This document shows, one piece after another, positions 1 through 5,282 of a DNA stretch of 5,283 nucleotides. The translations under genes and the position numbers were made by a program. Position 1 is the first letter of the stretch. Every line of letters starts with the position of its first letter. This DNA comes from Nitrosopumilales archaeon. GTDB taxonomy: Archaea > Thermoproteota > Nitrososphaeria > Nitrososphaerales > Nitrosopumilaceae. The notes under the pieces are model-generated. The model had not been told where the DNA came from. It was given only the letters and a program-made list of their open reading frames with translations, and did no database searches. The DNA is taken from the NCBI GenBank assembly GCA_016176745.1, contig JACOWO010000082.1, positions 1 through 5,283 on the forward strand. Direction: 5' to 3'.

Positions 1-1172
1 CTGTAAAGTTCTCTAAAACAGAACAGGTTTCTTCAAGTATGATCAAAGACCAACTTGATGCCGTCTTTTCTGACTTTGTTGTTGATGCAATCAAAATAGG
101 AATGGTTTACAAAAGTTCGGTCATAAAAGATATCTACTCAGAGTTAAAAAATGTAAAAGCGCCAATAATTTTAGATCCAGTTATACGGTCAACTACTAAT
201 GGAAGTCTTATTGAAAAAAATGCTTTAAATACATACAAAAAATTACTTGTCCCTTTGGCATTTGTAATAACTCCAAACGTATCAGAAGCTGAAAAATTAA
301 CTGGGTTTAAGATTTCAACAAAAAATGATGCGCTAAAATGTGCACTAAAAATTAGAGAGCTTGGAGCAAAAAATGTTGTGATTACAGGAAATCAATTTGA
401 GAAAGGGCGTGTTGATGATTTTGTTTTAGAAAATACTACACATTACTCTATTTCAGGTAAAAAATTGCAAATTGTCAATCATGGTAGTGGCTGTAATTAT
501 TCTGCATCACTAGCTGTAGCTATTGCTACTGGAAAACCTTTGCAAGAAGCAGTAAAATTTGCAAAAAATTATGCCTACAATTCAATAAAAAACTCTAAAA
601 AAATTGGTAAAGGAATATCAATTACAAATTTCAAAAAATCAGAAATAGAAAAGAATCTTAGTAATTCAATACTAGATTTTAAAAATTTAAAAAATATTTA
701 TTCGCTAATACCCGAGTGTCAAACCAATTTTGTCTATTCAAAACCACATCCAAAATCAATACATGATATTCTTGGCATATCTGGAAGAATTGTTAGAGCT
801 GGAAAGAGCGTCAATGTTGCAGGAAATTTGGAATATGGAGCATCAATACATGTGGCATCTGCTATTTTAGCTGTAACAAAAAAATTTCCTTTGATAAGAT
901 CCGCATTGAATTTGAAATATGATTCCAAAATAATTAAAAAATTTAGAGAAAATGACTTGATTGTGCTAAGCTATGATAGGACAAAGGAACCATCACATAT
1001 CAAAAGAAAAGAAAATTCATCTATTTTGTGGGGAATGAAAAATTTGATTAAAAAAACAATCACACCGCCAGATATAATATTTCACAAGGGCGATTTTGGC
1101 AAAGAGCCAATGATTGTAGTTTTTGGTGAGAATCCATCCGAAGTGATAAAAAAGATATCAAGTATTTTGTAG
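1..1172 (+). CDS. thiDN: ThiD-ThiN fusion: HMP/HMP-phosphate kinase joined to archaeal thiamine-phosphate synthase, 5' end missing
   Basis: This is a bifunctional thiamine biosynthesis protein. ThiD phosphorylates hydroxymethylpyrimidine (HMP) and its monophosphate. ThiN, the archaeal alternative to ThiE, joins HMP pyrophosphate to the thiazole phosphate. The frame is open from base 3, before the first ATG at base 39, and those 12 codons fit ThiD, so the true start lies upstream and roughly 45-60 N-terminal residues, including the nucleotide-proximal start of the fold, are absent. Numbering from the ATG at 39: KIGM at 19-22, DPV at 46-48, TPNVSEAEKLTG at 78-89, and the anion-hole/catalytic motif NHGSGC at 147-152, where Cys152 matches the ThiD catalytic cysteine. 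The ThiN domain spans about 215-377, with GRIVR at 249-253, YGASIHVA at 266-273 and GKEPMIVVFG near the C terminus. Arg250 and His271 have the 21-residue spacing that I recall for the two essential ThiN residues. Stop is TAG. Identification is firm; upstream context is not visible. Confidence 0.93.
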   Translation, partial: VKFSKTEQVSSSMIKDQLDAVFSDFVVDAIKIGMVYKSSVIKDIYSELKNVKAPIILDPVIRSTTNGSLIEKNALNTYKKLLVPLAFVITPNVSEAEKLTGFKISTKNDALKCALKIRELGAKNVVITGNQFEKGRVDDFVLENTTHYSISGKKLQIVNHGSGCNYSASLAVAIATGKPLQEAVKFAKNYAYNSIKNSKKIGKGISITNFKKSEIEKNLSNSILDFKNLKNIYSLIPECQTNFVYSKPHPKSIHDILGISGRIVRAGKSVNVAGNLEYGASIHVASAILAVTKKFPLIRSALNLKYDSKIIKKFRENDLIVLSYDRTKEPSHIKRKENSSILWGMKNLIKKTITPPDIIFHKGDFGKEPMIVVFGENPSEVIKKISSIL

Positions 1173-1201
1173 TGATAACACGTAGAAATCTATAACTCAA
1201 C

Positions 1202-1209
1202 ATAAATAA
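1202..1209 (+). promoter_or_regulatory. TATA-like box of a leaderless promoter for the nucleotidyltransferase operon
   Basis: ATAAATAA is centred about 26-27 bases before the ATG at 1232, the normal distance from an archaeal TATA box to the transcription start. No Shine-Dalgarno-like purine run precedes the ATG (the bases are ATACCATTTC). This fits transcription starting at or within a base or two of the start codon. The upstream thiD-thiN gene ends at 1172, leaving a 59-base gap that is enough for an independent promoter. The assignment rests on composition and spacing only. Confidence 0.5.
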
Positions 1210-1231
1210 CCAACTTTTCAAATACCATTTC

Positions 1232-1933
1232 ATGAAAGCAGTAATACTTGCAGGCGGCCTTGGCACGAGGCTGCAGCCATATACTACTTTTCTTCCAAAA
1301 CCTATGCTACCATTAGGTGAAAAGCCGTTATTAGAGCACCTAATAGAATGGTTAAGGAAAAATGGCGTATCTTCGATTGTTTTGTGTGTAAGTTATCTTA
1401 GGAAGACAATTGAAGATTATTTTGAATCAGGTGATAGATTTGGCGTTAGCATTGAATATGCGATGGCAAATAGACCCCTTGCAACTGCAGGTCAGCTTAA
1501 AACTGCTGAACAGTTTGTCAATGATTCATTTGTATGTGTGTATGGAGATTCTATTTTTGATTTTAATTTACGACGTATGATAGATCAGCACAAGAAGAAA
1601 AGATCATTTATTACAATGAGCCTTTATGAGTACAAAACAAACCTTCCATATGGCATTATAGAAACCAACTCCAATGGCAGAGTAACAGCATGGAATGAAA
1701 AACCGGAAATTAATGGAAATATTAACATCGGATGCTATGTTATGGAGCCTCAAGTATTTTCTCTTATTCCGCCTGACAGGCCGTTTGGAATGGATCAGGT
1801 AATTAAAAAGGCGTTAAGCACTAAAAAACAGGTAAATAGTTTCCTGATAAAGAAGGGATTTATCGATATAGGAGACAAGGCATCATATAGAAAGGCATCT
1901 CAGCAATTCCTAGAAAAGTTAGGAAATATTTGA
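1232..1933 (+). CDS. NDP-sugar pyrophosphorylase (sugar-1-phosphate nucleotidyltransferase), single-domain
   Basis: The protein activates a sugar-1-phosphate with an NTP to give an NDP-sugar plus pyrophosphate in the cytoplasm. It is 233 residues long and is a complete nucleotidyltransferase fold. The N-terminal signature GGLGTRLQP is at 8-16, followed by PKPML at 22-26, where Lys23 is expected to contact phosphate. An ATAGQLK motif is at 84-90 for base and sugar binding. YGDS at 104-107 carries the metal-binding Asp106. WNEKP is at 154-158, NIGCYVM at 165-171, and IDIGD at 211-215 gives the second metal aspartate, Asp212. It ends without the left-handed beta-helix acetyltransferase domain of GlmU-type enzymes. 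Relatives of this length include HddC, MurU and mannose-1-phosphate guanylyltransferase-like proteins, so the sugar and the NTP cannot be read from sequence. A GNA1-type acetyltransferase follows after nine bases, which makes GlcNAc-1-phosphate a reasonable guess (inference). The ATG is supported by the motif starting at residue 2 and by the TATA-like box 26 bases upstream. Confidence 0.9.
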   Translation: MKAVILAGGLGTRLQPYTTFLPKPMLPLGEKPLLEHLIEWLRKNGVSSIVLCVSYLRKTIEDYFESGDRFGVSIEYAMANRPLATAGQLKTAEQFVNDSFVCVYGDSIFDFNLRRMIDQHKKKRSFITMSLYEYKTNLPYGIIETNSNGRVTAWNEKPEINGNINIGCYVMEPQVFSLIPPDRPFGMDQVIKKALSTKKQVNSFLIKKGFIDIGDKASYRKASQQFLEKLGNI

Positions 1934-1942
1934 TAAAAGAAT

Positions 1943-2380
1943 ATGGGCGAACTAATAATCAGAGAATTACAAGAAGGCGATCTTTTTAGTGGTTTTTTAG
2001 AATCGCTTGATTCGTTACGAAAGGCAAGCAGCCTAGACACTCAGAAAGCAAAGCAAATCTATGCAAAAATAAAATCAAATCCAAATCATGTAATATTTGT
2101 AGCAGTTTTAGACGGAAAGGTTATTGGCTCAACTACTGTTATTATTGAGCCAAAGTTCATTCATGATGGAGGATATGTTGGGCATATTGAAGATGTTGTT
2201 GTATCCAAAGAACATCAAGGAAAAGGAATTGGCGAAAAATTAGTTCGTGCGCTTTTGGAGTATGCCAAAAAAAACAACTGTTACAAAACTATACTAGATT
2301 GTAAAGATGACGTCAAATCATTTTATGAGAAAATTGGCTTTAAAAAAGAAGCAAATTGTATGAGATTTGATCATAGTTAG
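1943..2380 (+). CDS. GNAT-family acetyltransferase, probable glucosamine-6-phosphate N-acetyltransferase (GNA1 type)
   Basis: This 145-residue protein is one GNAT domain and probably transfers acetyl from acetyl-CoA to the amine of glucosamine-6-phosphate. It resembles eukaryotic GNA1 along its whole length, not just in the generic CoA site. FLESLDSL is at 18-25. A beta strand at 50-68 is followed by EPKFIHDGGYVGHIEDVVV (69-87), comparable to the fungal/animal GHIED segment whose Glu-Asp pair lines the acceptor site. The CoA pyrophosphate loop QGKGIG is at 92-97, NCYKTILDC at 112-120, and FYEKIGF at 127-133, where Tyr128 is the usual thiolate-stabilising tyrosine. Its length is near that of GNA1 (about 150-185). 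It starts nine bases after the nucleotidyltransferase stop with no clear Shine-Dalgarno (an AGGA lies 18 bases upstream, too far), so co-transcription and coupled translation are likely. The substrate is inferred from resemblance recalled from memory; another amino-sugar phosphate is possible. Confidence 0.82.
   Translation: MGELIIRELQEGDLFSGFLESLDSLRKASSLDTQKAKQIYAKIKSNPNHVIFVAVLDGKVIGSTTVIIEPKFIHDGGYVGHIEDVVVSKEHQGKGIGEKLVRALLEYAKKNNCYKTILDCKDDVKSFYEKIGFKKEANCMRFDHS
2342..2347 (-). terminator. Possible minus-strand T-run terminator inside the acetyltransferase gene
   Basis: Six As on the plus strand give a U6 run in the minus-strand transcript about 30 bases beyond the membrane protein stop. 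A longer run of eight (2267-2274) lies a further 70 bases on. Because the two genes overlap, any terminator of the minus-strand transcript must lie within the acetyltransferase coding region, and these are the best candidates. In an A-rich lysine-coding region such runs also occur by chance. Confidence 0.3.
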
Positions 2381-2799
2381 AAATACTCTTTTTTTGGTCT
2401 TTTCTTTTTCTCTCTAAGTAGTAAAATGCCTACTACCATAACTGGAATTGATACTGAAATAAAAAGTGGAGGCGTTATAGATACTGCAAAGACAAGGTGG
2501 TTTGGTTCTATCTTGTCAAGTAATGTATATGCATATGACATGCCCACTAAGAGTACTGCACCACCCGCAATTATCATGGCACCAATTTGTTTTGATCCAT
2601 ATTTTTTTGCCATGATAAATGATGTTCCAGTTAAGACCAATGCGGGGGCTATACCTATTGAGATAAACTGCAAAACTTTTGGTGCCGGTTCTACTTCGCG
2701 TTGAGGTTCAATCATAAAATCATACAATGTTATTATTTCGCCAACAAATATTACAAACAAACCAAGACTTGCAGCTGCTACATATTTCTCAACTGCCAT
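2377..2799 (-). CDS. Small four-helix membrane protein of unknown function
   Basis: I do not recognise this 140-residue protein. Four hydrophobic helices are clear: about 6-26, 43-63, 72-94 and 102-128. The loop between helices 2 and 3 is basic (KKYGSK), the loops between 1-2 and 3-4 are acidic or proline-rich (EPQREVEPAPK, DKIEPNH), and the tail is strongly basic (REKKKRPKK). By the positive-inside rule both ends face the cytoplasm. A charged Glu21 sits inside helix 1, and a PP pair (110-111) lies in helix 4. There is no signal peptide with a cleavage site, no CxxC, and no cofactor motif. The ATG at 2799 has a TATA-like box about 26 bases upstream, so it probably has its own leaderless transcript although it follows the GalT-like gene by 41 bases on the same strand. 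Its stop overlaps the stop of the convergent acetyltransferase. It is probably a lineage-restricted conserved protein (inference). Confidence 0.82.
   Translation of the reverse strand: MAVEKYVAAASLGLFVIFVGEIITLYDFMIEPQREVEPAPKVLQFISIGIAPALVLTGTSFIMAKKYGSKQIGAMIIAGGAVLLVGMSYAYTLLDKIEPNHLVFAVSITPPLFISVSIPVMVVGILLLREKKKRPKKEYF
2386..2413 (+). terminator. T-rich archaeal terminator for the nucleotidyltransferase-GNA1 operon
   Basis: Starting nine bases after the acetyltransferase stop there are three T runs: seven Ts at 2389-2395, four at 2400-2403 and five at 2405-2409. Archaeal RNA polymerase terminates at such U-rich stretches without needing a hairpin, and none is visible here. The same bases, read on the minus strand, encode the lysine/arginine-rich C-terminal tail of the convergent membrane protein gene, so the A/T bias may have a coding origin as well. 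Confidence 0.55.
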
Positions 2800-2820
2800 A
2801 CAAAATCATTTTAATTTACA

Positions 2821-2829
2821 ATAAATAAA
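2821..2829 (-). promoter_or_regulatory. TATA-like box of a leaderless promoter for the membrane protein gene
   Basis: On the minus strand this reads TTTATTTAT, centred about 26 bases before the ATG at 2799. No Shine-Dalgarno precedes that ATG (the bases are AATGATTTTGT). The spacing matches that of the box at 1202-1209. It lies inside the 41-base gap after the GalT-like gene, so the membrane protein can be transcribed independently of that gene. Confidence 0.5.
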
Positions 2830-2840
2830 CGTGCAGAGTA

Positions 2841-3857
2841 TCAGACAATGCCTACAAGGTTAGCTAGTTCTTTTCGGCATGACGCTCCTAAAGATTCAGC
2901 TGCCTTTTCTGGCGATATTTTGTTCAAAAAGATCCCATAACCACGCTCAAGACCAGACCAAGCATCTGTTAACGGATAAACTTCAATGTGCCAGTGAATC
3001 TGACGGCTGTTTTTCTTTTCAGGTGAAAGGTGGAAAACCAAGTTATATGAAACGTCTTTTATGCTGTTTGTAAGACCACCTAATGTTGCCCTCAAAATCA
3101 AGGATAAATCGTTGATCTCTTTTTGAGTTATTTTGGAAAAACTAGTTGTGTGTTTTTTTGGACTAATCCAAAATTCGAAAGGATGTGATGGCGCCCAAGG
3201 ACAAAATGCAATAAAACCCTCTGTCTGCAATACCTGCCTTTTACCACCAGTTTCTGTATTTACTGTTTGGCACATTGGACAGACACCCTTTTCGTTGAGA
3301 ATTTTGTGTGATGCCTCGGCTTCTTCTTCAATTGTTGGCGGAATTGTAGAAAAAGTAACCATGTTTATGTGTGGGTGTAGTATGCTTGTTCCTGAGTCTT
3401 TGCCGTGGTTTACGTATATTGAAACATAGGTAACGCCTTTTTGTGTGTATAGCCACCTCAATCTATCCTGAATAACAACAAGTATGTTTGACCATTGTTC
3501 AGATGAAATGGTTGCCAAAGAGTCCTTGTGGTTTGATGAAGCTACTACAACGTAATGATATCCATATGCAGGTTCGCTATACAATGGTCTGTCACTGTAG
3601 GTATTTTCATTCGCGATAGAAACTGCGGGAGATCTGCTTTCAAATACTCTAACAGACCAATCCTCCACATAGGAATCCTCACTATCTTGTAGTCTTTTTA
3701 GCATCCCGTCCTTTGCGACTAAAGATAATAATGAAGGGTTTGTCATTGCCTCGTTGCCAGGACAGAAAGCACATTTTTTTGGATCGGTTTTTTTCTCACC
3801 GTTTTGAGATACTATGACGAGTCTTTCTAAAACATAATCCTTACGCATATCTCCCAT
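2841..3857 (-). CDS. Galactose-1-phosphate uridylyltransferase-like protein (GalT/HIT superfamily)
   Basis: The protein belongs to the GalT branch of the HIT superfamily, which moves nucleotidyl groups through a histidine intermediate, classically between UDP-glucose and galactose-1-phosphate. With the start at 3857 it has 338 residues, normal for the family. Motifs in that numbering: MRKDYVLERLVIVS at 4-17; zinc ligands Cys29 and Cys32 (CAFC), then a probable His110; FESRSPAV at 72-79; the active-site HPH at 161-163, whose second histidine should be the nucleophile; a second CxxC, CPMC, at 193-196; and IHWHIEVYP at 287-295. GalT usually has HPHxQ; here it is HPHIN, so Asn165 replaces the usual glutamine. 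An upstream GTG at 3896 would add 13 residues with no family similarity, and TATA-like sequences at 3881-3888 and 3900-3905 lie downstream of that GTG or too close to it, so the ATG at 3857 is preferred (3848 is a second option). The substrate is uncertain: another sugar-1-phosphate or a dinucleotide phosphorylase role is possible. Confidence 0.87.
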   Translation of the reverse strand: MGDMRKDYVLERLVIVSQNGEKKTDPKKCAFCPGNEAMTNPSLLSLVAKDGMLKRLQDSEDSYVEDWSVRVFESRSPAVSIANENTYSDRPLYSEPAYGYHYVVVASSNHKDSLATISSEQWSNILVVIQDRLRWLYTQKGVTYVSIYVNHGKDSGTSILHPHINMVTFSTIPPTIEEEAEASHKILNEKGVCPMCQTVNTETGGKRQVLQTEGFIAFCPWAPSHPFEFWISPKKHTTSFSKITQKEINDLSLILRATLGGLTNSIKDVSYNLVFHLSPEKKNSRQIHWHIEVYPLTDAWSGLERGYGIFLNKISPEKAAESLGASCRKELANLVGIV

Positions 3858-3880
3858 ATTGGATAGTGACAGAATGTGTG

Positions 3881-3888
3881 TGTAAAAA
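3881..3888 (-). promoter_or_regulatory. Candidate TATA-like element for the GalT-like gene
   Basis: On the minus strand this reads TTTTTACA, centred about 27 bases before the ATG at 3857, right for a leaderless transcript. It is a weaker match than the boxes elsewhere in the window. The alternative is TTTAAA at 3900-3905 (minus strand), which would give a leader of about 19 bases. Either choice puts the transcription start downstream of the GTG at 3896, which argues against that start. Confidence 0.35.
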
Positions 3889-3896
3889 CTTTTCAC

Positions 3897-3908
3897 ATCT
3901 TTAAAGAT
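3897..3908. promoter_or_regulatory. 12-base perfect palindrome ATCTTTAAAGAT in the divergent promoter region
   Basis: The sequence is its own reverse complement and sits between the divergent GalT-like and apgM genes. Its core CTTTAAAG recurs at 3941-3948, 42 bases away or about four helical turns. Each core contains TTTAAA and could simply be a TATA box. The copy at 3941-3948 would place an apgM transcription start near 3971, giving a leader of about 38 bases. A regulator operator is possible but unproven. Confidence 0.3.
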
Positions 3909-3940
3909 CTAATTTTGATATGACAGATCCATGTTGTAAG

Positions 3941-3948
3941 CTTTAAAG
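3941..3948 (+). promoter_or_regulatory. Candidate TATA box (CTTTAAAG) for apgM
   Basis: TTTAAA is centred about 64 bases before the apgM ATG. At the position expected for a leaderless transcript (about 3979-3986) the bases are GACAGAAT, a poor TATA box, so this more distant element is the better promoter candidate and implies a short 5' leader. No Shine-Dalgarno is evident near 4009. Confidence 0.3.
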
Positions 3949-4008
3949 TGACCAAAATCAAGTGTTCAACTGGGGCTGGACAGAATTACCAAAAATTCCG
4001 ATGTTCAT

Positions 4009-5274
4009 ATGATTTATGTTTTGTTGGATGGTGTTGGCGATCTTCCTCATCCAGATCTAAAAGGCAAGACGCCTTTGGATTCCGCAGTTACGCCTAATCT
4101 TGATAGATTGGCAAAAAACGGTACAATGGGCGAGGTAATTTCTGTAGGCAAGGGCATAGCACCTGAATCAGATATCGCAGTTTTCAACATGCTTGGGTAT
4201 AGGTTTCAACATGCAAATTATGTTGGAAGAGGAGTAATTGAAGCCATAGGAGTTGGAATTGATTTTAAGGATGGGGATTTAGCACTGCGAGGAAATTTTG
4301 CCACAATTGATGATAATAAAGTAATCACAGACAGAAGAGCGGGGAGAAGGATAGAAAGAGATGATGCAATTGAAATATCAAAAGAGATACAAGAAAAAAT
4401 AAAATTTTCAAATCCTAATGCTTCTGTTGTTGTTGCGCCAACTATTGGTCATCGTGTGACTGTTAGGATTAGATGTGAAGGAGAGACACTTTCATCAGAT
4501 ATAACAAACACAGATCCTGCCTACGCCAGAGTTGATGGCATGGGAATAGCAAAAGCAGTGAGTGATTTTTTAAAAATTGAAAAATGCCTGCCGTTAAACG
4601 AATCAACTAGTGCGCGTCTTACAGCAGATTTGGTAAACGAGTTTACAGAAAAATCCTTGGCAATTATGAAGCAAAGTGTGATAAATAAAAAAAGAAATGA
4701 GAGCAACAAAAAACTTCTCAACAGCATAATCCTTCGTGATGCTGGAAACAGATATCCACACACTCAACCCATAAATGAGTTGTATTCTATGAAATTTTCC
4801 TGCATTGTGGATATGCCAGTAGAGCTTGGAATTTCTGAAGTATTAAAAATGAAAGCATTCAAGGCTGGAGGCCTTGCTGATTATGAAGAAAAGGCCAAGG
4901 TAGCTGCACAGTCCATGGAAACTCAAAATGCCATATACGTACATTTGAAAGGACCAGATGAATTTGGTCACGACGGTGATGCTACAGGCAAAATGAAAAA
5001 CATAGAAGAGATTGATAAAAGATTTTTTGGAACATTGCTTGATAATATTGATTCAAGTAAAATTGCAATAGTAATTTCTGCTGATCATTCCACACCATGT
5101 ATAAACAAAGGGCATAGTGATGATCCTGTACCCCTGTTGGTCTCTGGAGATTTTATAAAAAAAGACAAGACGTCTAGGTTCACCGAGACTGAAGCAAAAA
5201 AAGGCAGTATTGGATTAATTGAAGGCGCAGAAGTTGTGACTAGTGCTCTTAATCTTATTAAATCGCAAATGTAG
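4009..5274 (+). CDS. apgM: 2,3-bisphosphoglycerate-independent phosphoglycerate mutase, archaeal type
   Basis: The enzyme interconverts 3-phosphoglycerate and 2-phosphoglycerate (EC 5.4.2.12) in glycolysis/gluconeogenesis, without bisphosphoglycerate cofactor. It belongs to the alkaline phosphatase superfamily. It has 421 residues, the usual archaeal length. The first metal site is DGVGD at 7-11, and PESDIAVFNMLGY at 52-64 holds Ser54, expected to be the phosphorylated nucleophile. RGNFAT and RRAGR follow, then GHRVTVR in the middle insert domain. The second half of the metal site is KGPDEFGHDGD at 314-324 (Asp317, His321), DHSTP at 359-363 (Asp359, His360) and HSDDPVP from His369. All expected metal ligands are present. 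The ATG at 4009 is chosen because the conserved strand IYVLLDG begins at residue 2. The frame is open back to 3952 but contains no upstream ATG or GTG. In ammonia oxidisers that fix CO2 the pathway probably runs mainly in the gluconeogenic direction (inference). It is divergent from the GalT-like gene. Confidence 0.95.
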   Translation: MIYVLLDGVGDLPHPDLKGKTPLDSAVTPNLDRLAKNGTMGEVISVGKGIAPESDIAVFNMLGYRFQHANYVGRGVIEAIGVGIDFKDGDLALRGNFATIDDNKVITDRRAGRRIERDDAIEISKEIQEKIKFSNPNASVVVAPTIGHRVTVRIRCEGETLSSDITNTDPAYARVDGMGIAKAVSDFLKIEKCLPLNESTSARLTADLVNEFTEKSLAIMKQSVINKKRNESNKKLLNSIILRDAGNRYPHTQPINELYSMKFSCIVDMPVELGISEVLKMKAFKAGGLADYEEKAKVAAQSMETQNAIYVHLKGPDEFGHDGDATGKMKNIEEIDKRFFGTLLDNIDSSKIAIVISADHSTPCINKGHSDDPVPLLVSGDFIKKDKTSRFTETEAKKGSIGLIEGAEVVTSALNLIKSQM

Positions 5275-5277
5275 TAA

Positions 5278-5282
5278 TTTTT
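5278..5282 (+). terminator. Possible T-run terminator after apgM, at the window edge
   Basis: Five Ts begin three bases after the apgM stop codon. This fits a U-rich archaeal terminator, but the window ends one base later so its true extent cannot be judged. Confidence 0.3.

Noticed and set aside
1060..1266. A 68-codon minus-strand frame across the thiD-thiN end and the next promoter
   Set aside because: It overlaps the conserved ThiN C terminus and the GGLGTRL start of the nucleotidyltransferase, both well supported on the plus strand.
2527..2536. Perfect 10-base palindrome ATATGCATAT
   Set aside because: It lies inside the coding region of the membrane protein (helix 3, around Ser-Tyr-Ala-Tyr). 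Palindromes of this size are expected in AT-rich DNA and it is not near a gene start.
2426..2704. A 92-codon plus-strand reading frame opposite the membrane protein gene
   Set aside because: It lies wholly antisense to a gene with four clear transmembrane helices. Its own translation has no coherent domain and it has no promoter-like sequence at the right distance.
3193..3300. Second CxxC pair in the GalT-like protein as a sign of a fused zinc-finger domain
   Set aside because: A second CPxC-type motif in the middle of the protein is, as far as I recall, common in GalT relatives and lies in the ordinary fold. Total length is normal.
3133..3429. A 98-codon plus-strand frame (and a shorter one at 2879-3073) inside the GalT-like gene
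   Set aside because: The minus strand carries the full set of GalT motifs. These frames are complementary shadows with unlikely residue composition (many Cys, Phe and Gly).
3858..4008. Possible small RNA or C/D-box guide RNA in the divergent gap
   Set aside because: No convincing C box (RTGATGA) with D box (CTGA) at the right spacing, no stable hairpin by eye, and no tRNA-like arms.
4521..4763. An 80-codon minus-strand frame within apgM (and a 64-codon one at 734-928 within thiN)
   Set aside because: Both are antisense to conserved coding segments and have no features of their own.
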